A stretch of 22,733 nt of DNA, taken from a virus. The DNA lies in IMG/VR virus record IMGVR_UViG_3300000233_000026, positions 2,850 to 25,582 of that record. One strand, written 5' to 3'. The translations under genes and the position numbers were made by a program. The notes beneath the pieces are model-generated. The model was given only the letters and a program-made list of their open reading frames with translations. It was not told the DNA's origin and searched no databases. Of this stretch, positions 1-6,326 are shown in pieces. Numbering within the stretch: the first letter of the stretch is position 1; every line of letters begins with the position of its first letter.

Positions 1-2
1 TG

Positions 3-992
3 TTTGAGGAGTTGGAGGGATATATAGGGCATAGTGTCGCTGATCGTAGTGATATACAATCCCGAAAAGGTTTCCAACACAAAATAGAGAGCCAGGCAAA
101 GTGGAGGGAAGAGGCAAAAAAAGCCCAAAAGTCGGATTTTTTGGAAAAACTTAAATTAAAAAAATCCAACATTGGGGTAGAGGTAAAAATGGCCATTTCC
201 CCCGATGAGCTGCAGAAAATAATCGATGATTGGGTAGAACATCTCTATGAAAAAAGAGAACACTCCAGTATAAAAACCTCCCCCATCCAAAAGTTCAAAT
301 CCCAAGCAATCCCCGTAAAGGGGATAAGCGATCCACGGATGCTGGACATCCTGCTATCGGAAAGTTTTGTCCGAAAAGTGGGAAAAAAAGGGTTACGGCT
401 GGATGGATGTGAATACGTACACGTGCATCTTGCACACCACGTTGGGGAACACGTCCGTATAATGACAACCCCCGACATGGGGTATGTTACGGTCTATAAG
501 ATGGATTTTACCCCTATTTGTGTGGCGGAAGATGCAGCGTATACGGGGAGAAGTAGAGCAGAATTCGCGGAAGGGAAGCGCATATCAAAACGTATCGCCC
601 GTGAGTTTTCGCGGGTGATGGAACAGTGGGAGGAGTTAAGCAGAACCATAGACCCAAGCATACGGGATAGAATACAAGCGGAAGCGATGAAAATAGCACC
701 ATCTCTACCCATTACCTTTGCAGTAGCAAAAACTACCGAGGTGATCCGTGCCGTAGAAGAAGGGATGAATGCTTTTGCTGCACAGGATAAGGAGAGTGTT
801 AAAGCCTCCAACGTTATGACCATACAGGGGGAAAAACTTCTCCCAAGTGGTCGTCCGATGTTCAAATTTGTTCGAGACCGATTTATGTGGGATCTTGAAC
901 ACAATACTGTTGATGAAAGTACTAAGGCATTGGCAAAAGCTAACAAAACATTATGGGAGAGTGCAGAGAAAGAATATAAAAAGATTGGATAG
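3..992 (+). CDS. Mu-type transposase A, C-terminal part (5' end outside window)
   Basis: C-terminal part of a DDE transposase that would carry out integration and replicative transposition of the phage. The frame is open to the window edge with no stop, so the gene starts upstream; a TTG at 12 is not a credible start. The segment ELEGYIGHSVADR near the left edge resembles the stretch that follows the catalytic glutamate of MuA, so the DDE aspartates and HTH domains lie outside the window. Residues around LSESFVRKVGKKGLRLDGCEYV, continuing through HVRIMTTPD and VYKMDFTPICVAED, fit the Mu-transposase C-terminal beta-barrel. The charged helical tail corresponds to the MuA region that contacts the target-capture ATPase. 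The MuB-like gene follows directly, as in Mu. What is visible is intact. The family call is firm from pattern and synteny; the catalytic triad cannot be checked here. Confidence 0.9.
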   Translation, partial: FEELEGYIGHSVADRSDIQSRKGFQHKIESQAKWREEAKKAQKSDFLEKLKLKKSNIGVEVKMAISPDELQKIIDDWVEHLYEKREHSSIKTSPIQKFKSQAIPVKGISDPRMLDILLSESFVRKVGKKGLRLDGCEYVHVHLAHHVGEHVRIMTTPDMGYVTVYKMDFTPICVAEDAAYTGRSRAEFAEGKRISKRIAREFSRVMEQWEELSRTIDPSIRDRIQAEAMKIAPSLPITFAVAKTTEVIRAVEEGMNAFAAQDKESVKASNVMTIQGEKLLPSGRPMFKFVRDRFMWDLEHNTVDESTKALAKANKTLWESAEKEYKKIG

Positions 993-1010
993 AGGAGCCT
1001 TTCGCTCCTC
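992..1010 (+). other. Intercistronic hairpin between transposase and MuB-like gene
   Basis: A 7-bp perfect stem (GAGGAGC/GCTCCTC) with a 5-nt loop starts on the last base of the transposase stop codon. No T-tract follows, so it is more likely an mRNA processing or stability element, or a partial attenuator, than a full terminator. The spacing to the MuB-like RBS is about 30 nt. Confidence 0.4.
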
Positions 1011-1054
1011 GTTCGAGTCTTTGGGATACAAGGACTATGATAGAGGAGGTAGAG

Positions 1055-1789
1055 ATGAGAGAAGAAGATTTTGTGGAAACACAGAACTTTATTACTATGT
1101 TGGAGTGCTTTATGCGACTAAAGGAGCTACCTGTAGACTCTCCCCGCATGGGGATAGGATTTGGTAATTTTGGGCTTGGAAAAACCGTTACGTTGGAGAA
1201 AATTGCGTCCCAAGAACACGCAATTTTGCTACGAGCAGAACAGACATGGACAAAGGCATCTTTGTTACGAAAGCTATGTTTTGAGATGGATGCGATTCCT
1301 GCAGTGGAAACCACCATCAATAGCTCTTTTCTACAGAGTAGGCTCACCGAGGCACTCTTGGTAGACCCAAGACCAATTATTATCGACGAGATTGACACCT
1401 TATTAAAGAGTGACAAAGCCCCCGTTCTGGAGCTACTACGTGACATCCATGATATGACGGGATGCGTTATCTTCTTCGTCGGTATGGAAGAGGCAAATGC
1501 GAAGCTAAAACGATTCCGACACTATTACAGCCGTGTTGTGGAGGTGATTAAATTCCAACCGATTGGTGAGGGTGATATTCGTAAATTTTGTGATAAATCA
1601 ACGCTAAAAATAGAGGATGATTTGATTGAATTTTTCGTTAAGCGGTATCCGAACCTACGGCAGATAAAAGTATTGCTTATCCGCTTGGAAAAGGTGTGTG
1701 AGATTAATGGAATTAAAGAAGCTAATCTCGAATTGTTCAAAACCAGCGGAGTAGAACATGGAATCGAAGTACAAAAAAATCCCAAATAA
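1055..1789 (+). CDS. MuB-like target-capture AAA+ ATPase
   Basis: A 244-aa ATPase expected to bind target DNA and stimulate and direct the transposase. Walker A is GNFGLGKT (about residues 37-44) and Walker B is PIIIDE (about 107-112), followed by ID and a hydrophobic strand VIFFVGM typical of sensor 1. The start at 1055 is preferred over the in-frame ATG at 1037, because AGAGGAGG (1042-1049) lies 5 nt before it. Mu B is about 312 aa. This protein has only about 36 residues before Walker A, so it lacks the N-terminal appendage of MuB. It sits directly after the transposase and overlaps the next small winged-helix gene by 32 bp, implying coupled translation. The function is inferred from motifs and synteny. 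Confidence 0.9.
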   Translation: MREEDFVETQNFITMLECFMRLKELPVDSPRMGIGFGNFGLGKTVTLEKIASQEHAILLRAEQTWTKASLLRKLCFEMDAIPAVETTINSSFLQSRLTEALLVDPRPIIIDEIDTLLKSDKAPVLELLRDIHDMTGCVIFFVGMEEANAKLKRFRHYYSRVVEVIKFQPIGEGDIRKFCDKSTLKIEDDLIEFFVKRYPNLRQIKVLLIRLEKVCEINGIKEANLELFKTSGVEHGIEVQKNPK

Positions 1790-2003
1790 TCAGAAGCAAA
1801 AGATTTGGAGTTATATGCGACGGAACAGACGCTTTACTATTGCAGATGTCCTCCTTATTGTCCCAGTGCATACAAATTTTATCCGTGGAATCTGTAAAAA
1901 GCTAATCGACATCGGGGCTTTAAAAGCGCAAAACGATGCGTGGAAGGTTACTGAGCGCGCCTACCTGTTAGTAGTGGATAAGGGGGCAAGATGTCCCGTT
2001 TAG
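1758..2003 (+). CDS. Small winged-helix-like DNA-binding protein
   Basis: An 81-aa basic protein in the early operon. Residues about 13-55 (KQKIWSYMRRNRRFTIADV, then NFIRGICKKLIDIGALK) read as a helix, turn and recognition helix, followed by a short wing-like segment (AWKVTERAYLLV). This is the usual pattern of winged-HTH domains in which a short N-terminal helix precedes FTIADV. The gene overlaps the MuB-like gene by 32 bp and the following gene by 13 bp, so it is probably translationally coupled to both. It could regulate early transcription or bind DNA alongside the MuB-like ATPase, which lacks its usual N-terminal appendage; this is inference. I do not recognise a named family. Confidence 0.7.
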   Translation: MESKYKKIPNNQKQKIWSYMRRNRRFTIADVLLIVPVHTNFIRGICKKLIDIGALKAQNDAWKVTERAYLLVVDKGARCPV

Positions 2004-2305
2004 ACCTACTTAGAGAAGCGTGCAAAATACATGGACAACGGGGGGTCGCGAAAATCCTTAATCGAAGTCCTACAGCTATAAACCATGTTTTAAATGGAAA
2101 ATATCCAAATCCTGAACCGATATTGGAGATGACGCAATTAGCTTTTGCACACCTTGGAAACATGGTTGTATGTTGCCCTGTACTGGGAGATATACATACT
2201 AAGACATGCGCAAAATACAAACGGCTTGCGATAACCAACAAGATTATCGCGGATCGCCTTTACTTAGAGGCAAAAGAAACGTGCAACACCTGCACGAGAG
2301 GATAA
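1991..2305 (+). CDS. HTH (Cro/XRE-like) protein with cysteine-rich C-terminus
   Basis: A 104-aa early protein. Residues 1-45 form a helix-turn-helix of the type found in small phage regulators: GQRGVAKILNRSPTAINHVLNGKYPNP has the AKxLxxSxxxxxxxLNGKY signature of Cro/XRE or LacI-like headpieces. The C-terminal half holds VVCCPVLGDIHTKTC and ETCNTC. The order CPVLG-x-I-x(4)-C, then C-x-x-C near the end, matches a pattern I know from Mu-like phage HTH proteins of proteobacteria and could bind zinc through four cysteines (inference). The gene overlaps its upstream neighbour by 13 bp. Probable role: early transcriptional control; the target is unknown. Confidence 0.75.
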   Translation: MSRLDLLREACKIHGQRGVAKILNRSPTAINHVLNGKYPNPEPILEMTQLAFAHLGNMVVCCPVLGDIHTKTCAKYKRLAITNKIIADRLYLEAKETCNTCTRG

Positions 2306-2309
2306 AAAA

Positions 2310-2513
2310 ATGGGTGAATATTACATGATTAAAAAATCAACTGTTAAGTGGACGGCGTGCATCGTCGTGATTATGATGGCGGTAGCTGCATTGGTTAAAT
2401 ATGCTTGGGTATATGTTCAAGTGGTATTTTTGAAGTTGGTATTGGTGTTTTTTATTGCACTGTTTATTGCCTTTTTAACATACGTAGTAGTACAACATGG
2501 AAAGAAGCACTAA
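2310..2513 (+). CDS. Small two-helix membrane protein
   Basis: A 67-aa protein dominated by two hydrophobic helices, about residues 14-31 (TACIVVIMMAVAALVKYA) and 37-60 (VVFLKLVLVFFIALFIAFLTYVVV), with basic ends (IKKSTVKW; QHGKKH). GAGG of the preceding gene's end lies about 8 nt before the ATG; a second in-frame ATG at 2325 is possible. Located among early regulators, it could be an early host-takeover or exclusion protein comparable in position to the small early Mu ORFs (kil region). No family is recognised. A holin role is less likely given its early position. Confidence 0.6.
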   Translation: MGEYYMIKKSTVKWTACIVVIMMAVAALVKYAWVYVQVVFLKLVLVFFIALFIAFLTYVVVQHGKKH

Positions 2514-2820
2514 ACCCTACTGGATAAGCTCCGAAGCCTTTGGGCTACACTTTAATTACTCTCAACACTCCCTTATACAACTTAAACAAAAAGACTTCCG
2601 AAAAGGTCGACATGATCGTTTTAGGATGGCTTGTGATTGCCTTTTTGTAAATGCAAATGCGTTTACTATTCGGTACTCCGCGGACTTTGAATATACGTTT
2701 AAGGAGATAGGAGAAGAATTTGGAATAAGCACCTGTAGAGCAGAACAAATTTATCACGCGGCAATGCGAAAAATACAAAAAATATTACAAGGGAATGAAT
2801 ATGAAAAAAATATGGTTTGA
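2497..2820 (+). CDS. Small protein with sigma-70 region 4-like HTH
   Basis: A 107-aa protein whose C-terminal third (about residues 66-97; FKEIGEEFGIS, then CRAEQIYHAAMRKIQKIL) closely follows the sigma-70 region 4.2 pattern T-x-x-E-I-G-x-x-F-G-[IV]-S-x-x-R-x-x-Q-I-x-x-x-A-x-x-K-[IL]. The N-terminal 60 residues have no recognisable sigma region 2 and include two cysteines (CDC). It overlaps the upstream membrane-protein gene by 17 bp and the following DUF3164 gene by 26 bp. It may bind a -35-like element or modulate host RNA polymerase. The region-4 match is visible; a role as a sigma-like factor or anti-sigma decoy is inference. Confidence 0.7.
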   Translation: MERSTKPYWISSEAFGLHFNYSQHSLIQLKQKDFRKGRHDRFRMACDCLFVNANAFTIRYSADFEYTFKEIGEEFGISTCRAEQIYHAAMRKIQKILQGNEYEKNMV

Positions 2821-3385
2821 TAAAAGGGGGAACGAAGTACACCCCGATATGGTACGGGCGGATGAGAAGCTCAAGAGCGAAATGTTGGAAAAAATCATTG
2901 GCAAGGTTATTAATGCTCAGGATGAGAGAATAATGCTTCTAGTAGAAATTGATGAGGAGATCGAGGGATACATGAACCTCTTACGGGATGTGTATAAAAT
3001 CCCGACGAAAGAGACCAAGGGTAATGTGACATTGGTCTCTTTTGATGGAAAAATCAAGATCCAAAAAGCGGTAAGCGAGGTCATCGAACTCAATGAAAAA
3101 CTTCAACTTGCAAAAGAGAAGATCGATGAAGTGATAAAAAAAGAGACCACAGAGGCTACCGCACTTATCAAAACACTGGTGAATCAGATCTTCGAGGTGG
3201 ATAAAAAAGGGACGGTCAATACCCGTCAAGTCTTGGCATTGCGTGGGTATGCGATTGATGACCCGCTTTGGAAGGAAGCCATGGCACTTATTGATGAGGC
3301 AATTACGGTTACGGGTACAAAAAAATACACCCGTTTTTATTACCGTGAATCGGTTACTGATGCATGGACGAATCTTGTATTATGA
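2795..3385 (+). CDS. DUF3164-type phage early protein
   Basis: A 196-aa protein beginning KKIWFDKRGNEVHPDMVRADEK and continuing with KETKGNVTLVSFDGKIKIQ. That layout is characteristic of the DUF3164 family carried in the early operon of many Mu-like phages: an N-terminal D-x-x-G-x-x-V-P/H-x-x-x-V, a central helical segment, then GNVTL-x-SFDG. The family's biochemical function is not established. The middle is long helical, charged sequence (E/K-rich, about residues 95-135), probably coiled coil. The length is close to the usual family size. ATG 2795 is followed by another ATG at 2801; either could be used. It overlaps the preceding gene by 26 bp, and its TGA overlaps the next ATG (ATGA). Confidence 0.75.
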   Translation: MNMKKIWFDKRGNEVHPDMVRADEKLKSEMLEKIIGKVINAQDERIMLLVEIDEEIEGYMNLLRDVYKIPTKETKGNVTLVSFDGKIKIQKAVSEVIELNEKLQLAKEKIDEVIKKETTEATALIKTLVNQIFEVDKKGTVNTRQVLALRGYAIDDPLWKEAMALIDEAITVTGTKKYTRFYYRESVTDAWTNLVL

Positions 3386-3747
3386 AATCGGTGTCCGTTA
3401 AAAAAAACACTTCCCTTACTATCCCACCCACCACAGCTGCACCACCCGAACTTATAGAGATGTTTGTCCAGCATCGTAAGGAGCTAAAAAAGCCCCTTAC
3501 CCAAACCGCGCTTGAGCTAAATATCCGCAAGCTTGAAAAGATGGAGCGGGATGGAATAAATGTTATAGAGGCGATCGAACACTCTATTGCTAGCGGGTAT
3601 CAGGGGATCTTCCCTGCGCCGAAATCTAAGGCTCCGTGGGTGGATGCACGGGACGTAAAACGGAAGAAAGGTGAGCAACTGCAAGCTGCTTTACATAATC
3701 AGGGGTTTTATAACTTCTTTGACTACTTGAGAGAGAGGGGAGAATAA
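3382..3747 (+). CDS. Phage early hypothetical protein with LTxxAxxL/GYQGIFP signature
   Basis: A 121-aa protein. Residues 22-76 (PELIEMFVQHRKELKKPLTQ, continuing through LRKLEKM-type helices to AIEHSIASGYQGIFP) match a module common in phage replication/early regions and in C-termini of some phage replication initiators: 'hRKxxKxPLTxxAxxLxxxKL...IEQSIxxGWxGxF'. Its function is not established; association with replication proteins is known only from context. The C-terminal part is basic and ends in a YNFFDYLRERGE helix. The start at 3382 overlaps the upstream stop as ATGA and is preferred to the ATG at 3364. The gene ends by overlapping the next ATG (TAATG). Confidence 0.65.
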   Translation: MKSVSVKKNTSLTIPPTTAAPPELIEMFVQHRKELKKPLTQTALELNIRKLEKMERDGINVIEAIEHSIASGYQGIFPAPKSKAPWVDARDVKRKKGEQLQAALHNQGFYNFFDYLRERGE

Positions 3748-3935
3748 TGATGGATTTAGAAAGAGCACTAGTAGAATCCGAATCTATGCGAGACACAATA
3801 GAAGAAATGATGAGTTATATGAACGAATGCACTGATAAAACTATCACCAAGCGATTTGTAGGCGAGTTTCTTCGAGAGATTAAAAACAGTGTAGATCTAC
3901 TTCGTGAGTATGTAGATGAGCTAAAAAATGAGTGA
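3747..3935 (+). CDS. Small acidic helical hypothetical protein
   Basis: A 62-aa, highly charged, almost entirely helical protein (EEMMSYMNE; FLREIKNSVDLLREYVDELK) likely to form a short coiled coil. The RBS AGAGAGGGGAG lies just upstream, and the start overlaps the previous stop (TAATG). Its own stop overlaps the following 45-codon ORF (ATGAGTGA). No family is recognised. The overlapping arrangement and good RBS support its being a real gene. Confidence 0.6.
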   Translation: MMDLERALVESESMRDTIEEMMSYMNECTDKTITKRFVGEFLREIKNSVDLLREYVDELKNE

Positions 3936-4065
3936 TTATGGACCCGTCAACGAGAGAGACTTTCGACAGGAACGGTTTAAAAACGCGGATCCAAATGATT
4001 ATGAATTTCGCTCTGATGGAGAAATAGTAAGAAATTTGTATGTTAATTCATCAGCCCGCACTTAG
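3928..4065 (+). CDS. 45-aa hypothetical phage protein
   Basis: A short ORF starting with ATG inside the end of the preceding gene (ATGAGTGA, an 8-bp overlap) and ending at a TAG in the loop of a hairpin. The protein contains the run DFRQERFKNADPNDYEFRSD followed by GE. This resembles a small acidic motif (…F-x-x-ADP-x-D-YE-x-x-x-DGE…) seen in short early proteins of several transposable phages. Function is unknown. It is the last gene of the early overlapping string before the inverted-repeat cassette. Confidence 0.6.
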   Translation: MSDYGPVNERDFRQERFKNADPNDYEFRSDGEIVRNLYVNSSART

Positions 4066-4072
4066 GTGCGGG
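4055..4072 (+). terminator. Hairpin at end of early gene string
   Basis: A perfect 7-bp GC-rich stem (CCCGCAC/GTGCGGG) with loop TTAG; the loop contains the stop codon of the 45-aa ORF. The downstream sequence (TGATTGAGTTTACT) is only weakly T-rich, so it may be an attenuator or 3'-end stabiliser rather than a strong intrinsic terminator. Confidence 0.5.
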
Positions 4073-4112
4073 TGATTGAGTTTACTATCGTTTTAAATTC
4101 AAAATTATTTTT

Positions 4113-4166
4113 ACAACACCAAACAACCTGCTTTAGGGCGTGTTGTATGTGTTGTATGTGTTGTAT
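4113..4166 (+). repeat. Left arm of 54-bp inverted repeat flanking the ATPase gene
   Basis: Positions 4113-4147 are a perfect 35-bp reverse complement of 5114-5148. The match continues to 4166/5095 with two mismatches over 54 bp. The inner part consists of 9-bp units (TGTTGTATG). It lies about 20 bp upstream of the ATPase start codon, so it occupies the likely promoter/leader of that gene. Confidence 0.9.
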
Positions 4167-4174
4167 GTGTTGTA
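4141..4174 (+). repeat. Iteron-like 9-bp tandem repeats
   Basis: Three perfect TGTTGTATG units (4141-4149, 4150-4158, 4159-4167) plus a partial TGTTGTA (4168-4174). The mirror array at 5095-5120 has diverged units (on the minus strand TGTTGTAGG, TGTTGTACG, TGTTGTAT). Units of just under one helical turn resemble protein-binding iterons. Which protein binds is unknown. Confidence 0.8.
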
Positions 4175-4184
4175 AAGGAATTAA

Positions 4185-5087
4185 ATGTTTAATTTTTGTA
4201 AGAAGGAATGGCAATTATGCCACACACAATTAGAGGAGAAGATTGAATATCTTATTCCAAATTTTCTCCCACGGGAGCAGATAACTATGTGGTACAGCAG
4301 GGAAAACCAAGGGAAGACATGGTTCTCCCTTGGGGTTGCAAAATATCTATTGGATAACTGCAATCTAAAGATGGTTGTCTATATGGACATGGATAATGGG
4401 AGAAAAGGTCTAAGCGACCGAAACATAAAAATACTCCTAGAGAATCCTTCCTTTAAATTCTTTCACCGTTCAACGATTCCTATGTCTCCAGCCGAATTTA
4501 TTATTGAAATAGCCAAGGAGGCGTACGGGACACAGTTTAAAGACTGTGTCTTCATCTTAGATTCAACGCGAGATTTCGTAGATGGGGACCTTGGGAATGA
4601 TCACAAGGTAAGAGCATTGATGGGTATTTTTAAGGACATTCGAGAGAGTGGCGGGACAGTGTTGCTCAACCATCATACGACTAAAAACGGCAAGGGAATC
4701 GATGGTTCGGGGGAGTTTGCAAAAAGCTTAGATAATCTCTATTTGCTTAAACAGCACTCCAGAATTCTTACAAAGCTTAATTTTAAGTTGTTTGTTGAAA
4801 AAGAGCGTTCAGACATACAACATTCTGCATTTTCCGTAAATACGGAAGATTTATCCCTGATGGTAGCGGATGACTCTATACTAAATATGGATAAGAAGGA
4901 AGAGGAATTTGTAGAAAAGATAAAAGAGATTTTGTCAACTGGATCATTGTCCCAATCTCTCCTGATGGAAGAGTATGGGGTAAGCAAAGCCGATAAGACA
5001 ACCAAAGCGAATATTGATAAGTTCTGCGGGATTTTTTGGAAGGTAGAGGATGGAGAAGGGAAACGTAAAATATATTCCCTAATCTAA
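4185..5087 (+). CDS. RecA-fold (RepA/AAA_25-like) ATPase
   Basis: A 300-aa P-loop ATPase. SRENQGKT (residues 38-45) is a Walker A of the short form used by RepA-type helicases and RecA-like phage ATPases (MWYSRENQGKTWF after an ITMW strand). CVFILD (121-126) is Walker B. LNHHTTKNGKGIDGSGEF (161-178) corresponds to the conserved H-x-x-K...GS strand/loop of this superfamily. The C-terminal 80 residues look like a winged-helix tail (SQSLLMEEYGVSKADKTTK). The RBS AAGGA lies 5 nt before the ATG. It is probably a hexameric DNA helicase or helicase loader for phage replication; substrate and partners are inference. The first Walker glycine is replaced (S38), which is atypical. It sits alone between the two arms of a 54-bp inverted repeat, unlike the overlapping genes upstream. 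Confidence 0.8.
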   Translation: MFNFCKKEWQLCHTQLEEKIEYLIPNFLPREQITMWYSRENQGKTWFSLGVAKYLLDNCNLKMVVYMDMDNGRKGLSDRNIKILLENPSFKFFHRSTIPMSPAEFIIEIAKEAYGTQFKDCVFILDSTRDFVDGDLGNDHKVRALMGIFKDIRESGGTVLLNHHTTKNGKGIDGSGEFAKSLDNLYLLKQHSRILTKLNFKLFVEKERSDIQHSAFSVNTEDLSLMVADDSILNMDKKEEEFVEKIKEILSTGSLSQSLLMEEYGVSKADKTTKANIDKFCGIFWKVEDGEGKRKIYSLI

Positions 5088-5094
5088 AAAAAGC

Positions 5095-5148
5095 ATACAA
5101 CACGTACAACACCTACAACACGCCCTAAAGCAGGTTGTTTGGTGTTGT
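5095..5148 (+). repeat. Right arm of 54-bp inverted repeat
   Basis: Reverse complement of 4113-4166 (perfect over 5114-5148). It starts 7 bp after the ATPase stop codon and ends just before the RBS (AAAGAGGAAAG) of the GemA-like gene. In a through-transcript it could pair with the left arm across a loop of roughly 0.9 kb. No flanking target duplication is evident. Confidence 0.9.
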
Positions 5149-5164
5149 GCAAAGAGGAAAGATA

Positions 5165-5500
5165 ATGACTGAAAAACAAAAACAAACCTGTGAGCGTTTA
5201 GTTAAAAGTGTGCATCTGTCTGCACGGTATCAGAACTATTTTAAGTACAACCGAGAGGAATATACGCAAATGCTTCTAAACGCGTTTGGAAAAAATTCCT
5301 CTCTATCCCTCACCATCGGGGAGCTTATTCTTTTGGTAGATTATTGCAATTTTAAAATAGAAAAGCTTCCCGTTTTTGTCCCCTCTTTAGCATCCCAACA
5401 ACAGATTTTTAAAATAGGGGCATTGTGGGAGGAAAAAGCACGAGATAAAAGCCGTTATGCGTTGCAGAAATTTATTAATAGGGTAGCAAAAATGAAGTGA
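5165..5500 (+). CDS. GemA/Gp16-like protein (DUF1018 type)
   Basis: A 111-aa protein. The N-terminal half (LVKSVHLSARYQNYFKYNRE, then EYTQMLLNAFGKNSSLSLTIGEL) and the C-terminal helix run (SQQQIFKIGALWEEKARDKS, ending in LQKFINRVAKM) match the two-part layout of Mu gp16/GemA family proteins: a 'YR-x-x-L-x-x-x-G-x-x-S-x-x-x-L-x-x-x-E-L' segment followed by 'Q-x-x-K-I-x-A-L-W…A-L-x-x-F-I-x-R'. GemA in Mu is an early gene reported to affect host gene expression and DNA topology. The ATG at 5165 follows AAAGAGGAAAG, whereas an upstream TTG at 5135 would lie inside the inverted repeat. The next gene is the Mor-like activator, the same order as gp16-mor in Mu. Confidence 0.8.
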   Translation: MTEKQKQTCERLVKSVHLSARYQNYFKYNREEYTQMLLNAFGKNSSLSLTIGELILLVDYCNFKIEKLPVFVPSLASQQQIFKIGALWEEKARDKSRYALQKFINRVAKMK

Positions 5501-5577
5501 TTTAAACGCCCCCTTTGAAAGAGGCGTATGATTCAATAGAGGTACCGAATTATACACTATTTTTTAGGATGGATAAA

Positions 5578-5841
5578 ATGGCTATAACAAATTTTGAAAT
5601 TTTTGAGCAATTCTATAAGCGTATTGCACAGGATGGGGCTAGCTTGTCCGATCTTATGAGGGAGTATGGTGGTATGCCCATTTACGTCCCCTCTTGGGGA
5701 TCCAATGGGCGAAATAAAGAGCTTGTTGAGGATTACTTAATCAACAAGCTGTCCCCTAAAGAATTAGCTCTAAAATACCACCTCTCTCTATCTCGTGTGT
5801 ACGAGATTTTAGGGGAGACTAGAACCCCATCACTTTTCTAG
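5578..5841 (+). CDS. Mor/C-type middle/late transcription activator
   Basis: An 87-aa DNA-binding activator. Residues 31-38 (GGMPIYVP) are the hallmark beta-strand of the Mor/C family. Residues 58-79 (LSPKELALKYHLSLSRVYEI) form the C-terminal HTH with the S-x-x-R-V-Y recognition helix. Mu Mor is 129 aa and C is 140 aa, so this is a short version with a minimal N-terminal dimerisation helix. ATG 5578 is chosen because AGGATGG lies at the right distance; ATG 5569 and TTG 5515 lie in the same frame and would add N-terminal residues. It should activate the divergent head and tail promoters (14220-14356); that target is inference. Its 3' end overlaps the convergent gpG gene by 12 bp. Confidence 0.85.
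   Translation: MAITNFEIFEQFYKRIAQDGASLSDLMREYGGMPIYVPSWGSNGRNKELVEDYLINKLSPKELALKYHLSLSRVYEILGETRTPSLF
5720..5750 (+). other. Inverted repeat inside the Mor-like gene
   Basis: Ten-bp perfect arms AGCTTGTTGA (5720-5729) and TCAACAAGCT (5741-5750) separated by 11 nt, within the region encoding the helix before the HTH. It could form an mRNA hairpin or be a binding site. Both codon contexts are ordinary, so its significance is uncertain. Confidence 0.4.
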
Positions 5842-6312
5842 GTACTCCTTTAAAATAGCTATAATCTCCTCTCCTGCCCCGCTGTAAAGCTCTCCTTGTA
5901 CATCTACTGGCATAAATGGACGTGAGGGTATCTTATCATTCTTTGTTGTCCCAAACTGGTGGACAGCTGGATAAGGGTACCCTTTACTGCTATAGGCATT
6001 TACCCCCACTATAACCCCCTCCTCATCCGCTTGGTATCCAACACTCTCCCTTAGCGTTCTGCTCCCACTTTGTAATATCTTATCTCCACCATGCTTTTCT
6101 TTGTATTTTTTAGTACTCTCTGCCAAGGGACTCCACGCCTCCCCACTGGGAGATGTTTCGGTATCGAAGCTCTCCTCTGCCACGTTGGAAAGGTAGCTTC
6201 CAATCGCTTCCATTGGCTTTTTTAAATTTTTTGTTTTGGTTAAAAGCTCTCTTAGTGCGTCTTCTATGGCATCCATACCTGTAACGGAAATAGATATTTG
6301 TTCATATGCCAT
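5830..6312 (-). CDS. Virion morphogenesis protein, Mu gpG-like
   Basis: A 160-aa protein of the phage virion morphogenesis (gpG / P2 gpS tail completion) family. Typical features are the N-terminal amphipathic segment (ISISVTGMDAIEDALRELL), the middle TSPSGEAWSPLAESTKKYK (family form 'D-x-x-G-x-x-W-x-x-L-x-x-x-T') and YPAVHQFGT…IPSRPFM ('HQ-x-G…I-P-x-R-P-F'). It acts in joining or completing head and tail. It is the last gene of the minus-strand head operon, directly downstream of gpF and the structured RNA element. An AAGGT stretch about 6 nt upstream of the ATG is a modest RBS. Its end overlaps the Mor-like gene on the opposite strand. Confidence 0.9.
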   Translation of the reverse strand: MAYEQISISVTGMDAIEDALRELLTKTKNLKKPMEAIGSYLSNVAEESFDTETSPSGEAWSPLAESTKKYKEKHGGDKILQSGSRTLRESVGYQADEEGVIVGVNAYSSKGYPYPAVHQFGTTKNDKIPSRPFMPVDVQGELYSGAGEEIIAILKEYLEK

Positions 6313-6326
6313 TTTTTACCTTTTTT

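Noticed and set aside
494-946. Minus-strand ORF (150 aa) within the transposase
   Set aside because: Overlaps the conserved transposase C-terminal coding region and has no RBS or recognisable domain.
940-1446. Minus-strand ORF (168 aa) over the MuB-like gene
   Set aside because: Antisense to the Walker motifs of the ATPase; low-complexity serine/isoleucine composition.
4141-4174. Short tandem repeats as a possible CRISPR array
   Set aside because: Units are 9 bp and directly adjacent with no spacers; the mirror copies form an inverted repeat. This is iteron-like, not CRISPR.
4113-5148. Insertion sequence with terminal inverted repeats
   Set aside because: The enclosed gene has ATPase, not transposase, motifs, and no target-site duplication is visible; kept as an unexplained cassette instead.
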